From: an uncultured Bacteroidales bacterium
GTDB taxonomy: Bacteria; Bacteroidota; Bacteroidia; Bacteroidales; ML635J-15
Direction of reading: 5' to 3'
NCBI GenBank assembly: GCA_937982115.1
Contig: CALJNE010000031.1
Location: 1-64,000, forward strand
DNA length: 64,000 nt
In this document: one piece after another, positions 25,567-35,359 of the stretch
Layout of the letters: every line of letters starts with the position of its first letter
Position numbering within the stretch: the first letter of the stretch is position 1
Position numbers and translations under genes: made by a program
The notes under the pieces: model-generated
Database searches by the model: none
Told to the model about the DNA's origin: nothing
Seen by the model: only the letters and a program-made list of their open reading frames with translations

Positions 25567-26499
25567 TTAAAACATCGGTGCGGAACCGGTTTTGCTTGTT
25601 TTTTTATCAAATAAATACACTCCCAGACAAATTTCGTGAGCTCCGCTGCCGGCATTCCTTATTCTGGAAACTAAAATATCAAAAGAATAAGAAATGGAAT
25701 ATCTTTCGTATATATATCCAAAGGTAAAACTAATTGCATCGCCTTTGTTAACCATCAAGGCTGCCTGAAATTTATTATTATATAAATAAGAAATTCCTAA
25801 ATCAAATTTAAAAGGAGTTCCTTTAGCAAAATATAAATTAGTAAATGGTTGTAAAAGATTTTGTTCGTCACCAAGTTCTAATTGATATAGTCCGGTTATA
25901 AAATAATGTCTTGTATCTTTTATTATTCCGGGAATTTCTCCATCTGTTCCAAAGAATTTGTATTTAGTCTGAAACATTTGTAATACTGAGAAGCCAACAT
26001 AAAAATCTTTTCCGGAAAACAATATTCCGGCATTTGCATCAGGCTTCCAACTTTTATCGTCAATTGTTGTATTAATAATATTGTCGTTGAGGTCGTATAT
26101 GCGGATTCTGGTTCCTGCGAGCCTATATTGGGATACAGACCAGCTTAATCCAAACGAAATATTAAAATCATCTGTTTTTATCAAGTAGGAATATCCAAGA
26201 TTTATATCCGTTTTTTGAGAAATCCCGTGAGAATCGCTCATTAAAAAAAGACCTAAGCCCATTTCGGGACGAAACATGTTACGTCCTGCCAGAGTTGACA
26301 TTCTTGGAGCTCCTTCATAACCTAACCATTGACTCCTGTGATTTAGAAAAATATCGGGGATCACATTACTGGATATTGCAGATGGATTCAGAATAAAAGT
26401 ATTAAATTCCCTGTTTCTGAAAGCAGGTAATTGCTGAGAAAACAATTCCCCTGCCATTAAAAATATCAAAACTGATATAAGTATCTTTAATCTTCTCAT
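25567..26499 (-). CDS. PorP/SprF family protein (copy 3), partner of the adjacent CHU_C protein
   Basis: The 310-residue product has signal peptide RLKILISVLIFLMAGELFSQ, then QQLPAFRNREFNTFILNPSA and FLNHRSQWLGYEGAPR, a more diverged form of the family opening. It starts ten bases after the stop of the SprB-repeat gene, so the two are one transcript. In F. johnsoniae sprF lies just after sprB, and SprF is specifically needed for SprB display. By analogy this copy is the likely dedicated partner of the 1304-residue protein. It is clearly more distant from copies 1 and 2 than they are from each other. Confidence 0.88.
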   Translation of the reverse strand: MRRLKILISVLIFLMAGELFSQQLPAFRNREFNTFILNPSAISSNVIPDIFLNHRSQWLGYEGAPRMSTLAGRNMFRPEMGLGLFLMSDSHGISQKTDINLGYSYLIKTDDFNISFGLSWSVSQYRLAGTRIRIYDLNDNIINTTIDDKSWKPDANAGILFSGKDFYVGFSVLQMFQTKYKFFGTDGEIPGIIKDTRHYFITGLYQLELGDEQNLLQPFTNLYFAKGTPFKFDLGISYLYNNKFQAALMVNKGDAISFTFGYIYERYSISYSFDILVSRIRNAGSGAHEICLGVYLFDKKTSKTGSAPMF

Positions 26500-26509
26500 C
26501 TCAAAATAA

Positions 26510-29500
26510 TTATCTAATAATTGTTAAATGACCTTTAATCGGGTCTTTTCCTGTTCCTAAATCTATTATAAAATAATAAGTACCTTCGGGTAATGGTTTA
26601 CCGTTATATGTTCCATCCCAATCATTATTATAACCTTCGGCAGAGTAAACAAGATTTCCAAGACGATTGTACACAAAAACTTTATTAAACCTGAACTCTT
26701 CTATTTTTTCGATTATCCAGGTATCATTTGCTCCATCACCATTTGGAGTTATGGTATTATAAACTATAACACAGAACTGTTCTTCTGTTAAATTGGCTTC
26801 GAACACAAAAATACAATTATTTGCATCGGTGATAGTCAAATAATACAAGCCATCTCGTAAACCGCTTACTTCATCTGTTGTATTGTTATTAAACCACAGG
26901 AACGAGTAATCCGGAGTTCCGCCTGTAGGAACAGATTTAATTGCTCCATCATAAACTCCCGAACAAGATGGGCGTGTGAACACAAATCCGGCTTGAACTG
27001 AATCAGGTTCAGGTACTATTACCTCAATTATGCCATTACAATTATATCTGTCGGTGGCTGTAACATAATAAGTTCCGGCAGCTAAACTTTGTACGGTATC
27101 ACCTGTACGCTGATTATCCCATGCGAAAAATACCGGATTGTATGGGTTATTTATATAAACAGTAGCTATAGCAATGGAATCTCCATAACAAAGATTTGGT
27201 TCCAAAATATCATATCCGCCGGAAATATTACCAACTGATCCAACAGACAGTTCGAGAATTTTAATACATAATTTACTGTCGGTTATAGTTACAATAGCAG
27301 TACCAGCAGGCAGGTCAACAGGATTCTGTAATGTTTCACCATTCGACCAGAGATAGGAATAAGGAGGAGTTCCTCCCGTTACTGTAATACTTGCACTACC
27401 GGGAGTTTGAGCACAATTTACAGGATTGGTTGTTCCGCTAGCATTTAGTAATGGTGGCTGAGTGAATTTGATACTGTCGAAATAAACACAATTGTTAGCA
27501 TCGGTTAAAGTAATGCTATAGAATGTATTTGCAAGCATACCTGTACCTCTGAAACCATCCTGGATAACTCCATCCTCCCAGATAACGGTATAAGGAGGTG
27601 TTCCACCGTGCGGCAAAACATTAGCAGAGGCATCATTTCCGCCAAAGCACGACACCTGATTAATTTCATAGAAAGAAGAAGTTAAAACGTATTCAGGTTC
27701 GGTTATTGTAACAGTTTGAATTTTTTCACAGCCGTTAGCATCTCTTACTGTTACGGTAAATGTTCCAACACTTAGGTTATTTATGCTGTTAGAAAAATAT
27801 CCGTTACTCCATTGTATAAAATAATTGGGTACACCACCGGATGGATTTACTGAAATATAAGCATCATTGCCATACTTACAACTAACATTTTGATAAACTA
27901 AATTTATTTGAAGTTCATCAGGTTCGTTAATATAAGCACTTGCAGTATCGGAGCATCCGTTTGCATCAACAACCGAAACAAAATAATATCCAGGATGCAT
28001 GTTTGTTAAAATAGGAGAATTATTATTCAAATCGTGGAACCAATTATAAGTATATGGTGGAGTTCCGCCGGAAACCTGAGCTTGAAGAATCCCGTTATTT
28101 AATCCAAAACAAGGAATGTTTGTTGAATTTACATGAGCAATAAGAGTATCGGGTTCAATAATAGTATAAGATTCGCTCCATGTACAGCCCAGAGCATCAG
28201 TAACAGAAATAGTATAAGTTCCGGCTGTTAGATTGTACAAGTTTTGATAGACCTGCCCGGTACTCCATTGTACACTGTAAGGAGGAGTTGCTCCGCTCAA
28301 AGATATGTTTATCCTACCATCATCAGTACCATGACAACGGACATGCTGAATTGACTCTGTAATGGTAACAGCAGTAGGAGGTTCGGCGATGAATATAGAA
28401 TCTGTAATTTCACAATGTACGAAATCTTCTACGGTTACATAATACCATCCACTTGCAAGATTTGAAGGATTTTGAGCTATGCTTCCGTTAGACCAATGGA
28501 AAAAATAAGGTGGCGTACCGCCCGAAATATTGGTTTGGATTTGTCCGGTAAAAAACCCGTGACAATCCACATCAGTAGCTGATAAACTGAGGATTAAAGG
28601 AGGATTTACGGCAACAGATAAGGTATCGTAAGCTTCACAGTTATTAGAATCAATAATAGTTACAGAATATAATCCGGGAGGTGCAAAAATACTGTCAGTA
28701 TCGTAATATGAGTTTGGAGTAACGTGGCCTGTTGACCAAATGAAGGTAAAGGGTTCTACACCATTTTGTGCCTCTGCATAAACATAATCAAAAGGTTGAC
28801 CGTAACAATAAGCCCCATCTAAAAACAATAGAGCATTGACCTCAGATTTATCATAAGGTTTGATATACGTACCGGGAAATACCAAATCCTCCTGAAAGTG
28901 CATTAAATCCCAGGTTTGATCAAACCAAGTAACAGGTACATACCCCAGAGAAACCGTCCACTCAAACAAAGGTCCTATATGAAAAGGTCCAATATCTTTA
29001 GCTTCCGGATCATCAGCAGCATCATCATTATAATACCCTGCATAAGCTATAGGAGGAGATTTTGGTGGATTTTCTCCAGGTAAAGGAAGTACAAATTCCG
29101 GCATTTCTGCAGGAGCAATTGAGGATTTAAACGGAGTGACTATTGTAATATTTGCACTTAAAGCCTGAATTAAAAAAGAAAAAGCTAAACTATCCCATGT
29201 ATGATTCCGTATGGTCGGCTTAATGTTATACCGCACACCTACGTACATAGAATCCCAATCATGACAGGGATATGTTATTGTTAAATCATGTCCTACTGCA
29301 AAAGTAATTGTGTCTCCAAATCCTTGAGAAACCAATGCATCTCCATTTGATGGATCGGTAACTATGTATGGCATTTCAACTGGAAATTCAAGAGTTACCC
29401 AAATTGTAGGACAAAAATAAATATCCTGATGCAAAGTATTAGTAATAAGAAAATCTACACTCAATAGCGAATATTCTATTTGAAAAACTATATTTCCAAG

Positions 29501-30424
29501 AGGAGTAGAAATAGGATAATAAACTGTATCATTAAGAAAATCGAGAGCAGCTTGTATTTGAGGCCCATCAGGAGGTGGAATATAGCCTGCCATAACGTAT
29601 AAAAATCCGATAACATCGAGTATAACTTCCATATAAGGATCTTCGCCCTTTGCAATTAAGCAATTTGTTCCTTCCTCAATGTATGCAGTAGTTTGAACAT
29701 TAGGTAAATCAACATGAGCTTCAAAGTTAAACCCCACTAAATCTGTAAAAGAAATATCTATAGGCAATTCGTAATCATGACAAAAAGTAAACTGGTTTCC
29801 AACATAACAAGGATAAATACAGTATTCTGTTTCAGCATTTATATGAAAAAGAGTATCAAGAGTATGTGGAACCTGAACACTTGGAGGAATAAAGTAAATT
29901 GTATCGCAACTAAATACACACACAACCATATTTAAGGAAGGCGTAAACTGATATTCCAAATCAAGGGTAATTACCCCAACAGGTGGAAAAACTGTTTCTA
30001 ATGCCCAACCATCAACAACCTCGTAGGATGTTTTTATCGTTGCAGGACCGCCGTAATTAAAGGTAAAATCTTCGGGGAAATCCAGAGTTACTTCTATCGG
30101 ATAATCGAGGCTAAAACTACCTGTATAAAAGCCATGAGCTTCGAAAGTTGATCTTAATAAGGCTTGAATACCCATGTTAACTCCAACACCGAATTGTTGA
30201 CCAAAAACACTTTCAATCTGACTAAAGCCATAGTTTTCGTTAATATTAACATTAAAGAATGTATGTTCAACATCAATTCCATAGGCAGAATCAGGTCCCC
30301 ACATATTTTGGTCGTGTGAAAAATAATACATGGGATGAACTAAGTCGTTTTGAGCATTTAGCCTTACCGTAAAATTTACGGAAAGTAAATAAACTAATAT
30401 AAACAAACATAAGAATCTTTTCAT
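26510..30424 (-). CDS. SprB-repeat surface protein with CHU_C gliding-associated tail
   Basis: The 1304-residue protein has a signal peptide (RFLCLFILVYLLSVNFTVRLNAQ) and a unique beta-rich N-terminal half to about residue 540. About nine SprB-type repeats follow, each near 75 residues, with the pattern (V/I)-x-C-x-G-x-(N/D)-G, GGTPPY, W-S-(N/T)-G, L-x-(A/P)-G-x-Y, (V/T)-x-D-x-x-x-C and EP. The C-terminus (about 1215-1304) is a CHU_C/type B domain: TPNGDGANDTWII, VFVYNRLGNLVY and PLPEGTYYFIIDL. CHU_C proteins go through the T9SS to the surface, usually with a PorP/SprF partner, and one follows ten bases later. The start overlaps the upstream gene by four bases (ATGA). It is likely an adhesin. 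Confidence 0.9.
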   Translation of the reverse strand: MKRFLCLFILVYLLSVNFTVRLNAQNDLVHPMYYFSHDQNMWGPDSAYGIDVEHTFFNVNINENYGFSQIESVFGQQFGVGVNMGIQALLRSTFEAHGFYTGSFSLDYPIEVTLDFPEDFTFNYGGPATIKTSYEVVDGWALETVFPPVGVITLDLEYQFTPSLNMVVCVFSCDTIYFIPPSVQVPHTLDTLFHINAETEYCIYPCYVGNQFTFCHDYELPIDISFTDLVGFNFEAHVDLPNVQTTAYIEEGTNCLIAKGEDPYMEVILDVIGFLYVMAGYIPPPDGPQIQAALDFLNDTVYYPISTPLGNIVFQIEYSLLSVDFLITNTLHQDIYFCPTIWVTLEFPVEMPYIVTDPSNGDALVSQGFGDTITFAVGHDLTITYPCHDWDSMYVGVRYNIKPTIRNHTWDSLAFSFLIQALSANITIVTPFKSSIAPAEMPEFVLPLPGENPPKSPPIAYAGYYNDDAADDPEAKDIGPFHIGPLFEWTVSLGYVPVTWFDQTWDLMHFQEDLVFPGTYIKPYDKSEVNALLFLDGAYCYGQPFDYVYAEAQNGVEPFTFIWSTGHVTPNSYYDTDSIFAPPGLYSVTIIDSNNCEAYDTLSVAVNPPLILSLSATDVDCHGFFTGQIQTNISGGTPPYFFHWSNGSIAQNPSNLASGWYYVTVEDFVHCEITDSIFIAEPPTAVTITESIQHVRCHGTDDGRINISLSGATPPYSVQWSTGQVYQNLYNLTAGTYTISVTDALGCTWSESYTIIEPDTLIAHVNSTNIPCFGLNNGILQAQVSGGTPPYTYNWFHDLNNNSPILTNMHPGYYFVSVVDANGCSDTASAYINEPDELQINLVYQNVSCKYGNDAYISVNPSGGVPNYFIQWSNGYFSNSINNLSVGTFTVTVRDANGCEKIQTVTITEPEYVLTSSFYEINQVSCFGGNDASANVLPHGGTPPYTVIWEDGVIQDGFRGTGMLANTFYSITLTDANNCVYFDSIKFTQPPLLNASGTTNPVNCAQTPGSASITVTGGTPPYSYLWSNGETLQNPVDLPAGTAIVTITDSKLCIKILELSVGSVGNISGGYDILEPNLCYGDSIAIATVYINNPYNPVFFAWDNQRTGDTVQSLAAGTYYVTATDRYNCNGIIEVIVPEPDSVQAGFVFTRPSCSGVYDGAIKSVPTGGTPDYSFLWFNNNTTDEVSGLRDGLYYLTITDANNCIFVFEANLTEEQFCVIVYNTITPNGDGANDTWIIEKIEEFRFNKVFVYNRLGNLVYSAEGYNNDWDGTYNGKPLPEGTYYFIIDLGTGKDPIKGHLTIIR

Positions 30425-30978
30425 CTTTGTATGGTATTTATTTCGTTTGTATTGGCAGATTCACTTACTGAAAACAAAAAGGCTTCAATTTGTGGGAAAA
30501 GCAATTTTTTCATGCTTACCGGATAATTCACATTAACCCATATTGTTTTTGAATTTCCAGTAAAAAACATACAGCGTTCGTATTCAATATCGTTGGATTC
30601 AAATTGTAAAAAATAAATTATTCCCGGCAAATTATCAACCGTTGAAAACTCTTGCTTACCTACATAAATAAATCCTTGCGAAGCAATATATTCAGGCGTC
30701 ATCCCTTTTTCGATATCCTTGTATGAATATCCTTCAACTTCCAAAATTTGTATAGTGGTTGCCGAACCGGGATGAACATACCCATTTATGGAAGGATCTT
30801 CTTCAAAATATTCAGGAGGAATCACGAACACATTTAAGTTGGGAACTTTCTGTAATTTTGACTCATCATATACCAATTTGGCTTGCTGCGAATCAACAAA
30901 TTCCGCTAACTTATCAGTTTGTGAATATGAAAAACTATGCACAAACAGCACAATAAAAACTAAATAGATTAACCTCAT
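30421..30978 (-). CDS. Small secreted protein, first gene of the SprB-like operon
   Basis: From the ATG at 30978 the product is about 185 residues with signal peptide RLIYLVFIVLFVHSFSYSQ. The mature part is a single small mixed domain (KVPNLNVFVIPPEYFEED, GIIYFLQFESND, TIWVNVNYPVSMKK). An ATG at 31056 would add 26 residues and a second hydrophobic stretch, which is unlikely. The family is not recognised. Because it overlaps the CHU_C gene by four bases, it may be a chaperone or accessory for that protein, but this is inference from position only. Confidence 0.8.
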   Translation of the reverse strand: MRLIYLVFIVLFVHSFSYSQTDKLAEFVDSQQAKLVYDESKLQKVPNLNVFVIPPEYFEEDPSINGYVHPGSATTIQILEVEGYSYKDIEKGMTPEYIASQGFIYVGKQEFSTVDNLPGIIYFLQFESNDIEYERCMFFTGNSKTIWVNVNYPVSMKKLLFPQIEAFLFSVSESANTNEINTIQR

Positions 30979-31180
30979 AACAATGCAAGAATTTGAAAGT
31001 GTAAATATAATAAATAATCTAAATAGAAAGAAAAAAAAATTTTTATAGGAAATCAAAAATCTTATCTTAGCCCAGATTCCACATTATAAAATACGGAATT
31101 GCCTAAAGTCCGAAATTGGCAATGGTTGGCAGCATCGAAAACACCGAATGTTAGATAATTATATTTCTTATACTTGAGGA

Positions 31181-33154
31181 TTAATTTTCTATAATTTTAA
31201 ATTCCACTCTCCTATTTAGTTGTCTTCCTTCATCGGTATCGTTGGTAGAAATTGGTTTATCGAAAGCATAGCCCTTATACGTCAGACGGTTAGGATTTAT
31301 CCCCTTACTAATTAAATATTCTACAACGGACTTAGCACGTTCAGATGATAGTCTGAGATTATAATCATAACTGCCTCGATTATCGGTATGACCGGAAATT
31401 TCAATCTTTAATTTTGGTTGTTTATTAAGAATCTCAACAACTCTGTTTAATTCCGGATATGATTCCGGACGTAGAGTTGCTTTATCGTAATCAAAGAATA
31501 TATTTTTCAATACAATTGATGTACCTATTTCAATTTTTTGCAACAATACTTCAATTACATATTCCTGATAATCGGCAGTGTCGGCTAAATTGAAGTTTTC
31601 GCTGTGGAATAAATAACCTTCTTTACTAACATTCAATCCATAATTTTTCCCTGAGGGTAAATTAACAAGGTAAGCTCCTGTTTGTGAGTTTGTTGTAAAT
31701 GTTGCCACAACTTCATCACTGGAATTGTCAATTATTTCAATTTTTGCTTCGAGGGGATATCCTGTTGTTTTATCTTTTACCGTACCTTTAACAAGAGTAA
31801 CAAGGAATTTTTCTTCCAATGCAACAGGTTTATCTTCATCTACTTTAAATCTTAATTCATAAATATCGTGCAAGCCAAAACCTTCGGGACGTACAGAGGC
31901 AAAAAATGCAATTTTTCCGCTGGCAGTAGTAACAAAAAAGGCATCATCAAGGGGAGTGTTTATGGGATATCCGAGATTAACCGGAGTTGACCAATTTCCA
32001 TTTGCATCTCGAACAGTTTTAAAAATATCAAAACCGCCCATTGTATTATGACCGTTGCTACTGAAATACAAGGTTCTACCGTCCGGATGCAAGAAAATAT
32101 CAACTTCGTCGTAAATTGTGTTTACAGTTCTACCTAAATTTTTAGGTTGCGACCATTTCCCATCCGGTCCTAATGTTGAATACAAAATATCTCTACCTCC
32201 AATAGACCAGTTAGGATTATCAGAAATAAAATACAAAGTTTTATTATCATAAGATATGCAAGCCTTAGATTCATGATATGGACTATTTATGTTTTCACTA
32301 ATGCTTATGGGTTTTGACCATCTGCTGCCTTTAAGCGATGATACGTAAATATCCCCCCCATTATCATCCATATAAACGAACATTGTTTGCCCATCTGGAG
32401 ATAACCCCACAACGGCATCGTGCAATTTTGTATTTAGAGGCGAACCTACATTGCGAGCTTTGGTCCAACCGGTTTCTGTTTTTTCTGTTTCGTAAATATC
32501 TTCATAATACATTCCGTCGGCTGCAACTGCATTTCCGGTAGTTCCTTTACGTCTGGATGTAAAATAAATTTTAGAACCGTCGGCTGTTACCATTGGCCCG
32601 TATTCTCTAAATTCAGTATTTACATTAGCTCCCAGATTTATTATTTCAACTTTCGTTGTGTCCTTAATTAATTCCTTTCCGTTTCTACATTCGGTTATGA
32701 ATTTTCCTATTGCTTGAATTTCTTTTGAGTCTTTGAGGTTAGCAGTATATTTATTATAAAAGCTAATCGCCTCATCAAATCTATAATTAAGATGATAACC
32801 GCGACCTAAATAAAATTCAATTTTTTTATCAACTTTTGGATTAAGTTTATAAGCTTTTTCGAAATATTGTAAACAGTCATATTTGAATATTGTATTATAA
32901 TAACAAAGTCCGATTTTAAAGTTCAGTTCGGAATTATCAGGATTGAATTCATAAGCCTTTTTATAATATTTTAAAGCCTCATCATATTTTTTTTCATTAA
33001 AAGCCAAAATATCTGCTGTTTGGATTTGTTTTTTGGCAGAGGCCAATTCACCGGGCTTATCGGGAAAATTTGATTTTGTAAATTTTAAATCTTCTTGCGA
33101 AAAGGCATTAAGAATTAAATTAAAAAAGAATAAAACAAGAACAATCTTTTTCAT
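31181..33154 (-). CDS. PorE-like TPR-propeller-CRD-OmpA protein (copy 1)
   Basis: The 657-residue protein follows the architecture described for PorE of the T9SS: signal peptide; TPR units (about 45-150, EKKYDEALKYYKKAYEFNP); WD40-like PD40 propeller blades (about 170-430, repeated DGxT(L/M)(Y/F) motifs such as PDGRTLYFSSNGHN); a carboxypeptidase-regulatory-like domain (TVKDKTTGYPLEAKIEI); and an OmpA C-terminal domain (EISGHTDNRGSYDYNLRLSS, then RRVEFKI) that binds peptidoglycan. PorE-type proteins tie the secretion machinery to the cell wall. There is no lipobox. A paralogue lies just upstream, with a terminator between them, so this gene has its own transcript. Confidence 0.87.
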   Translation of the reverse strand: MKKIVLVLFFFNLILNAFSQEDLKFTKSNFPDKPGELASAKKQIQTADILAFNEKKYDEALKYYKKAYEFNPDNSELNFKIGLCYYNTIFKYDCLQYFEKAYKLNPKVDKKIEFYLGRGYHLNYRFDEAISFYNKYTANLKDSKEIQAIGKFITECRNGKELIKDTTKVEIINLGANVNTEFREYGPMVTADGSKIYFTSRRKGTTGNAVAADGMYYEDIYETEKTETGWTKARNVGSPLNTKLHDAVVGLSPDGQTMFVYMDDNGGDIYVSSLKGSRWSKPISISENINSPYHESKACISYDNKTLYFISDNPNWSIGGRDILYSTLGPDGKWSQPKNLGRTVNTIYDEVDIFLHPDGRTLYFSSNGHNTMGGFDIFKTVRDANGNWSTPVNLGYPINTPLDDAFFVTTASGKIAFFASVRPEGFGLHDIYELRFKVDEDKPVALEEKFLVTLVKGTVKDKTTGYPLEAKIEIIDNSSDEVVATFTTNSQTGAYLVNLPSGKNYGLNVSKEGYLFHSENFNLADTADYQEYVIEVLLQKIEIGTSIVLKNIFFDYDKATLRPESYPELNRVVEILNKQPKLKIEISGHTDNRGSYDYNLRLSSERAKSVVEYLISKGINPNRLTYKGYAFDKPISTNDTDEGRQLNRRVEFKIIEN

Positions 33155-33187
33155 TTTTATAATATTTACTTATTGATAATCACAAAA

Positions 33188-33224
33188 ATAAAAAAAGTTA
33201 CCAAAAAATGGTAACTTTTTTTAA
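33188..33224 (-). terminator. Terminator of the 33242 PorE-like gene
   Basis: AAAAAAGTTACC (33191-33202) and GGTAACTTTTTT (33210-33221) form a perfect stem around a 7-base loop. T-rich tails on both strands could make it bidirectional, but only the minus-strand gene ends here. Confidence 0.85.
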
Positions 33225-33241
33225 AAAGCTATCAACAAGGA

Positions 33242-35347
33242 TTATTTAATAGAAATGACTTTAAACTCAACACGTCTGTTTTGTTGACGACCTTCTTCTG
33301 TATCATTTGTTGCTATTGGTTGCAAATAAGCGTAGCCTTTGTATGATAATCTTGTTTTGCTGATACCTTTATCAATTAGATAATCAACAACAGCTTTTGC
33401 ACGTGCTTCGGAGAGGTCGGTATTAAATTTTAATGAACCAACATTATCGGTATGTCCGCCAATTTCAATTGTCATATTAGGATAAGCATTCAATAAAGAA
33501 ACCAATCTTTCTAATTCCGGGAAAGAAGTTTCACGCAAAGTGGCTTTTCCAAAATCGAAGAAAATGTTTTTCAAAACTATCTTAGAGCCAACTCCAACCT
33601 TTGAAAGGACGATATCTTTGGTAACTTCCTGATAACCTGTTGCTTCGGGGATATCGAAATTTTCACTGTAGAAAAGGTATCCATCAGCTTTTACTGCAAT
33701 ACCATAGTTTTTACCGGATGGTAGTGATACTAAATATTTACCGGTTTTAGCATTTGAAGTAAAAGTTGCAACAAGCTCGTTCTTTTCGTTATCAACAACC
33801 TCAATAGTAGCTTCAATGGACTGTCCGCTTAAAGCATCTGTAACGGTACCTTTCATAACAGTAAGGCGGACTTTCTTAACTTCAACGGTTTCATGTTTAA
33901 CTTTTTGTTCGATAGTTTCGGTAGAACTTGCTATAAGAATATCTTCGGTACCCATAACCATAAGTCTTTCCGGACCTAAGAATGTGATACGATAAATATC
34001 CTGCAGTCCATATCCACCTTCACGATCGCTTGAATAGTAAGCATATCTGGCATTTCCTGCAACAACAAAAAACACATCATCATCCGGAGTATTTACGGGA
34101 TAACCTATATTAATTGGCTCTTTCCAATTTCCTGCACCATCATTTTCGCTATAAAAAATATCATATCCACCCATTGAGCCTTCTCTTTTAGATGAAAAAT
34201 ATATTGTTACACCATCGGGATGAATGAATACTCCTTCTTCATCGTATTTTGTATTTATTGGAGCTCCCACATTTTTAGCCGGACCCCATTTCCCGTTTTT
34301 TTGTTTTTCGGAAACAAAAATATCCAAACCGCCAAAGCTTGGTGTGCCAAAATCATCTTTAGGGCGATTACTTACTAAATATAAATACTTACCATCAAAA
34401 GAGATTGAGGCAGAAGTTTCGTGATATTTGGTATTTATTGTTGATACTTCACGAGGTTTAGTCCAATTATCACCTTTTAGAACGCTTTCAAACAAAGTAC
34501 CATCAGGTACGCCTTTATATGTAAACAAAATTTGACCATCGGGAGATAAACCTACTGAAGCGTCATGTGCCTCAGTATTAAGACTTTTCATATTCATTGC
34601 TTGTGTCCATCCTTTTTTATCTTCATTATATGAAATATATAGATCTTCATAAGGCATCAAATCATTAGGATCTATTTCTCCACCTGTGCTTCCGTCACGT
34701 CGCGAAGTAAAAATCAAAACAGATTCATCTGTACTAATTACCGGTGCATAATCAGGAAATTTCGAGTTTACTGCAGGTCCTAAATTGTCAATAAAAACAC
34801 GTATTGGATTTGCAATAAGATTTTTGCCGGTTTCACATTCTCTGATTTTTTTATCAACATCAAGAATAGGTCCTGTGGATTTTTTAGATTTTTTCCCGCC
34901 GGATTCTACAGACTCGTTTTTATATTTACGATAATAATTTATAGCCTCATCAAATTCGCAATTAATATGATAAGCCCATCCTAAAAGATAATAAATATCC
35001 GAAGCAACTCCGGGCTTTGCATTATAGGCTTTTTTAAGGAAGCCGAGAGCTTTTGATTTATCTGTAGAATAAAGATAGCATGCTCCAATCTTATAATTTA
35101 ATTCCGGATTGTTTTGATTATACTCATAAGCTTTTAAATACTGGGTTAACGCCAATCGGTAACCTCCGGCACTTCCTAAAGCATAATAAGTATCACCATA
35201 TTTTATTGCATTCATGGCATCACGAAATCCTTCCTTTGAAATTTTAAACTCCTTTTTGTTAATCTCAACCGGAACCTGCCCATTAGTAACATTTATTATT
35301 AAGGAGAGCGCTATTATTGTTAATAATGCAATTATTATATTTTTCAT
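33242..35347 (-). CDS. PorE-like TPR-propeller-CRD-OmpA protein (copy 2)
   Basis: The 701-residue paralogue of the 31181 product has the same order of domains: signal peptide (IIIALLTIIALSLIINVTNG), TPR region, propeller with HPDGVTIYFSSKREGSMGGY blades, CRD (TVTDALSGQSIEATIEV) and OmpA domain (EIGGHTDNVGSLKFNTDLSE, RRVEFKVI). It has a basic Ser/Lys insertion (ESGGKKSKKS) between TPRs and propeller and a short linker (ILIASSTETIEQKVKHE) before the CRD that copy 1 lacks. It starts 12 bases after the TPR gene, so the two are co-transcribed. Which copy is the true PorE cannot be decided from sequence. Confidence 0.87.
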   Translation of the reverse strand: MKNIIIALLTIIALSLIINVTNGQVPVEINKKEFKISKEGFRDAMNAIKYGDTYYALGSAGGYRLALTQYLKAYEYNQNNPELNYKIGACYLYSTDKSKALGFLKKAYNAKPGVASDIYYLLGWAYHINCEFDEAINYYRKYKNESVESGGKKSKKSTGPILDVDKKIRECETGKNLIANPIRVFIDNLGPAVNSKFPDYAPVISTDESVLIFTSRRDGSTGGEIDPNDLMPYEDLYISYNEDKKGWTQAMNMKSLNTEAHDASVGLSPDGQILFTYKGVPDGTLFESVLKGDNWTKPREVSTINTKYHETSASISFDGKYLYLVSNRPKDDFGTPSFGGLDIFVSEKQKNGKWGPAKNVGAPINTKYDEEGVFIHPDGVTIYFSSKREGSMGGYDIFYSENDGAGNWKEPINIGYPVNTPDDDVFFVVAGNARYAYYSSDREGGYGLQDIYRITFLGPERLMVMGTEDILIASSTETIEQKVKHETVEVKKVRLTVMKGTVTDALSGQSIEATIEVVDNEKNELVATFTSNAKTGKYLVSLPSGKNYGIAVKADGYLFYSENFDIPEATGYQEVTKDIVLSKVGVGSKIVLKNIFFDFGKATLRETSFPELERLVSLLNAYPNMTIEIGGHTDNVGSLKFNTDLSEARAKAVVDYLIDKGISKTRLSYKGYAYLQPIATNDTEEGRQQNRRVEFKVISIK

Positions 35348-35359
35348 AATTCTCTTGTT

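Noticed and set aside
26510-30424. SprB repeats as DNA-level recombination cassettes
   Set aside because: The repeats match as protein motifs but differ strongly at the DNA level, so recent recombination is not supported.
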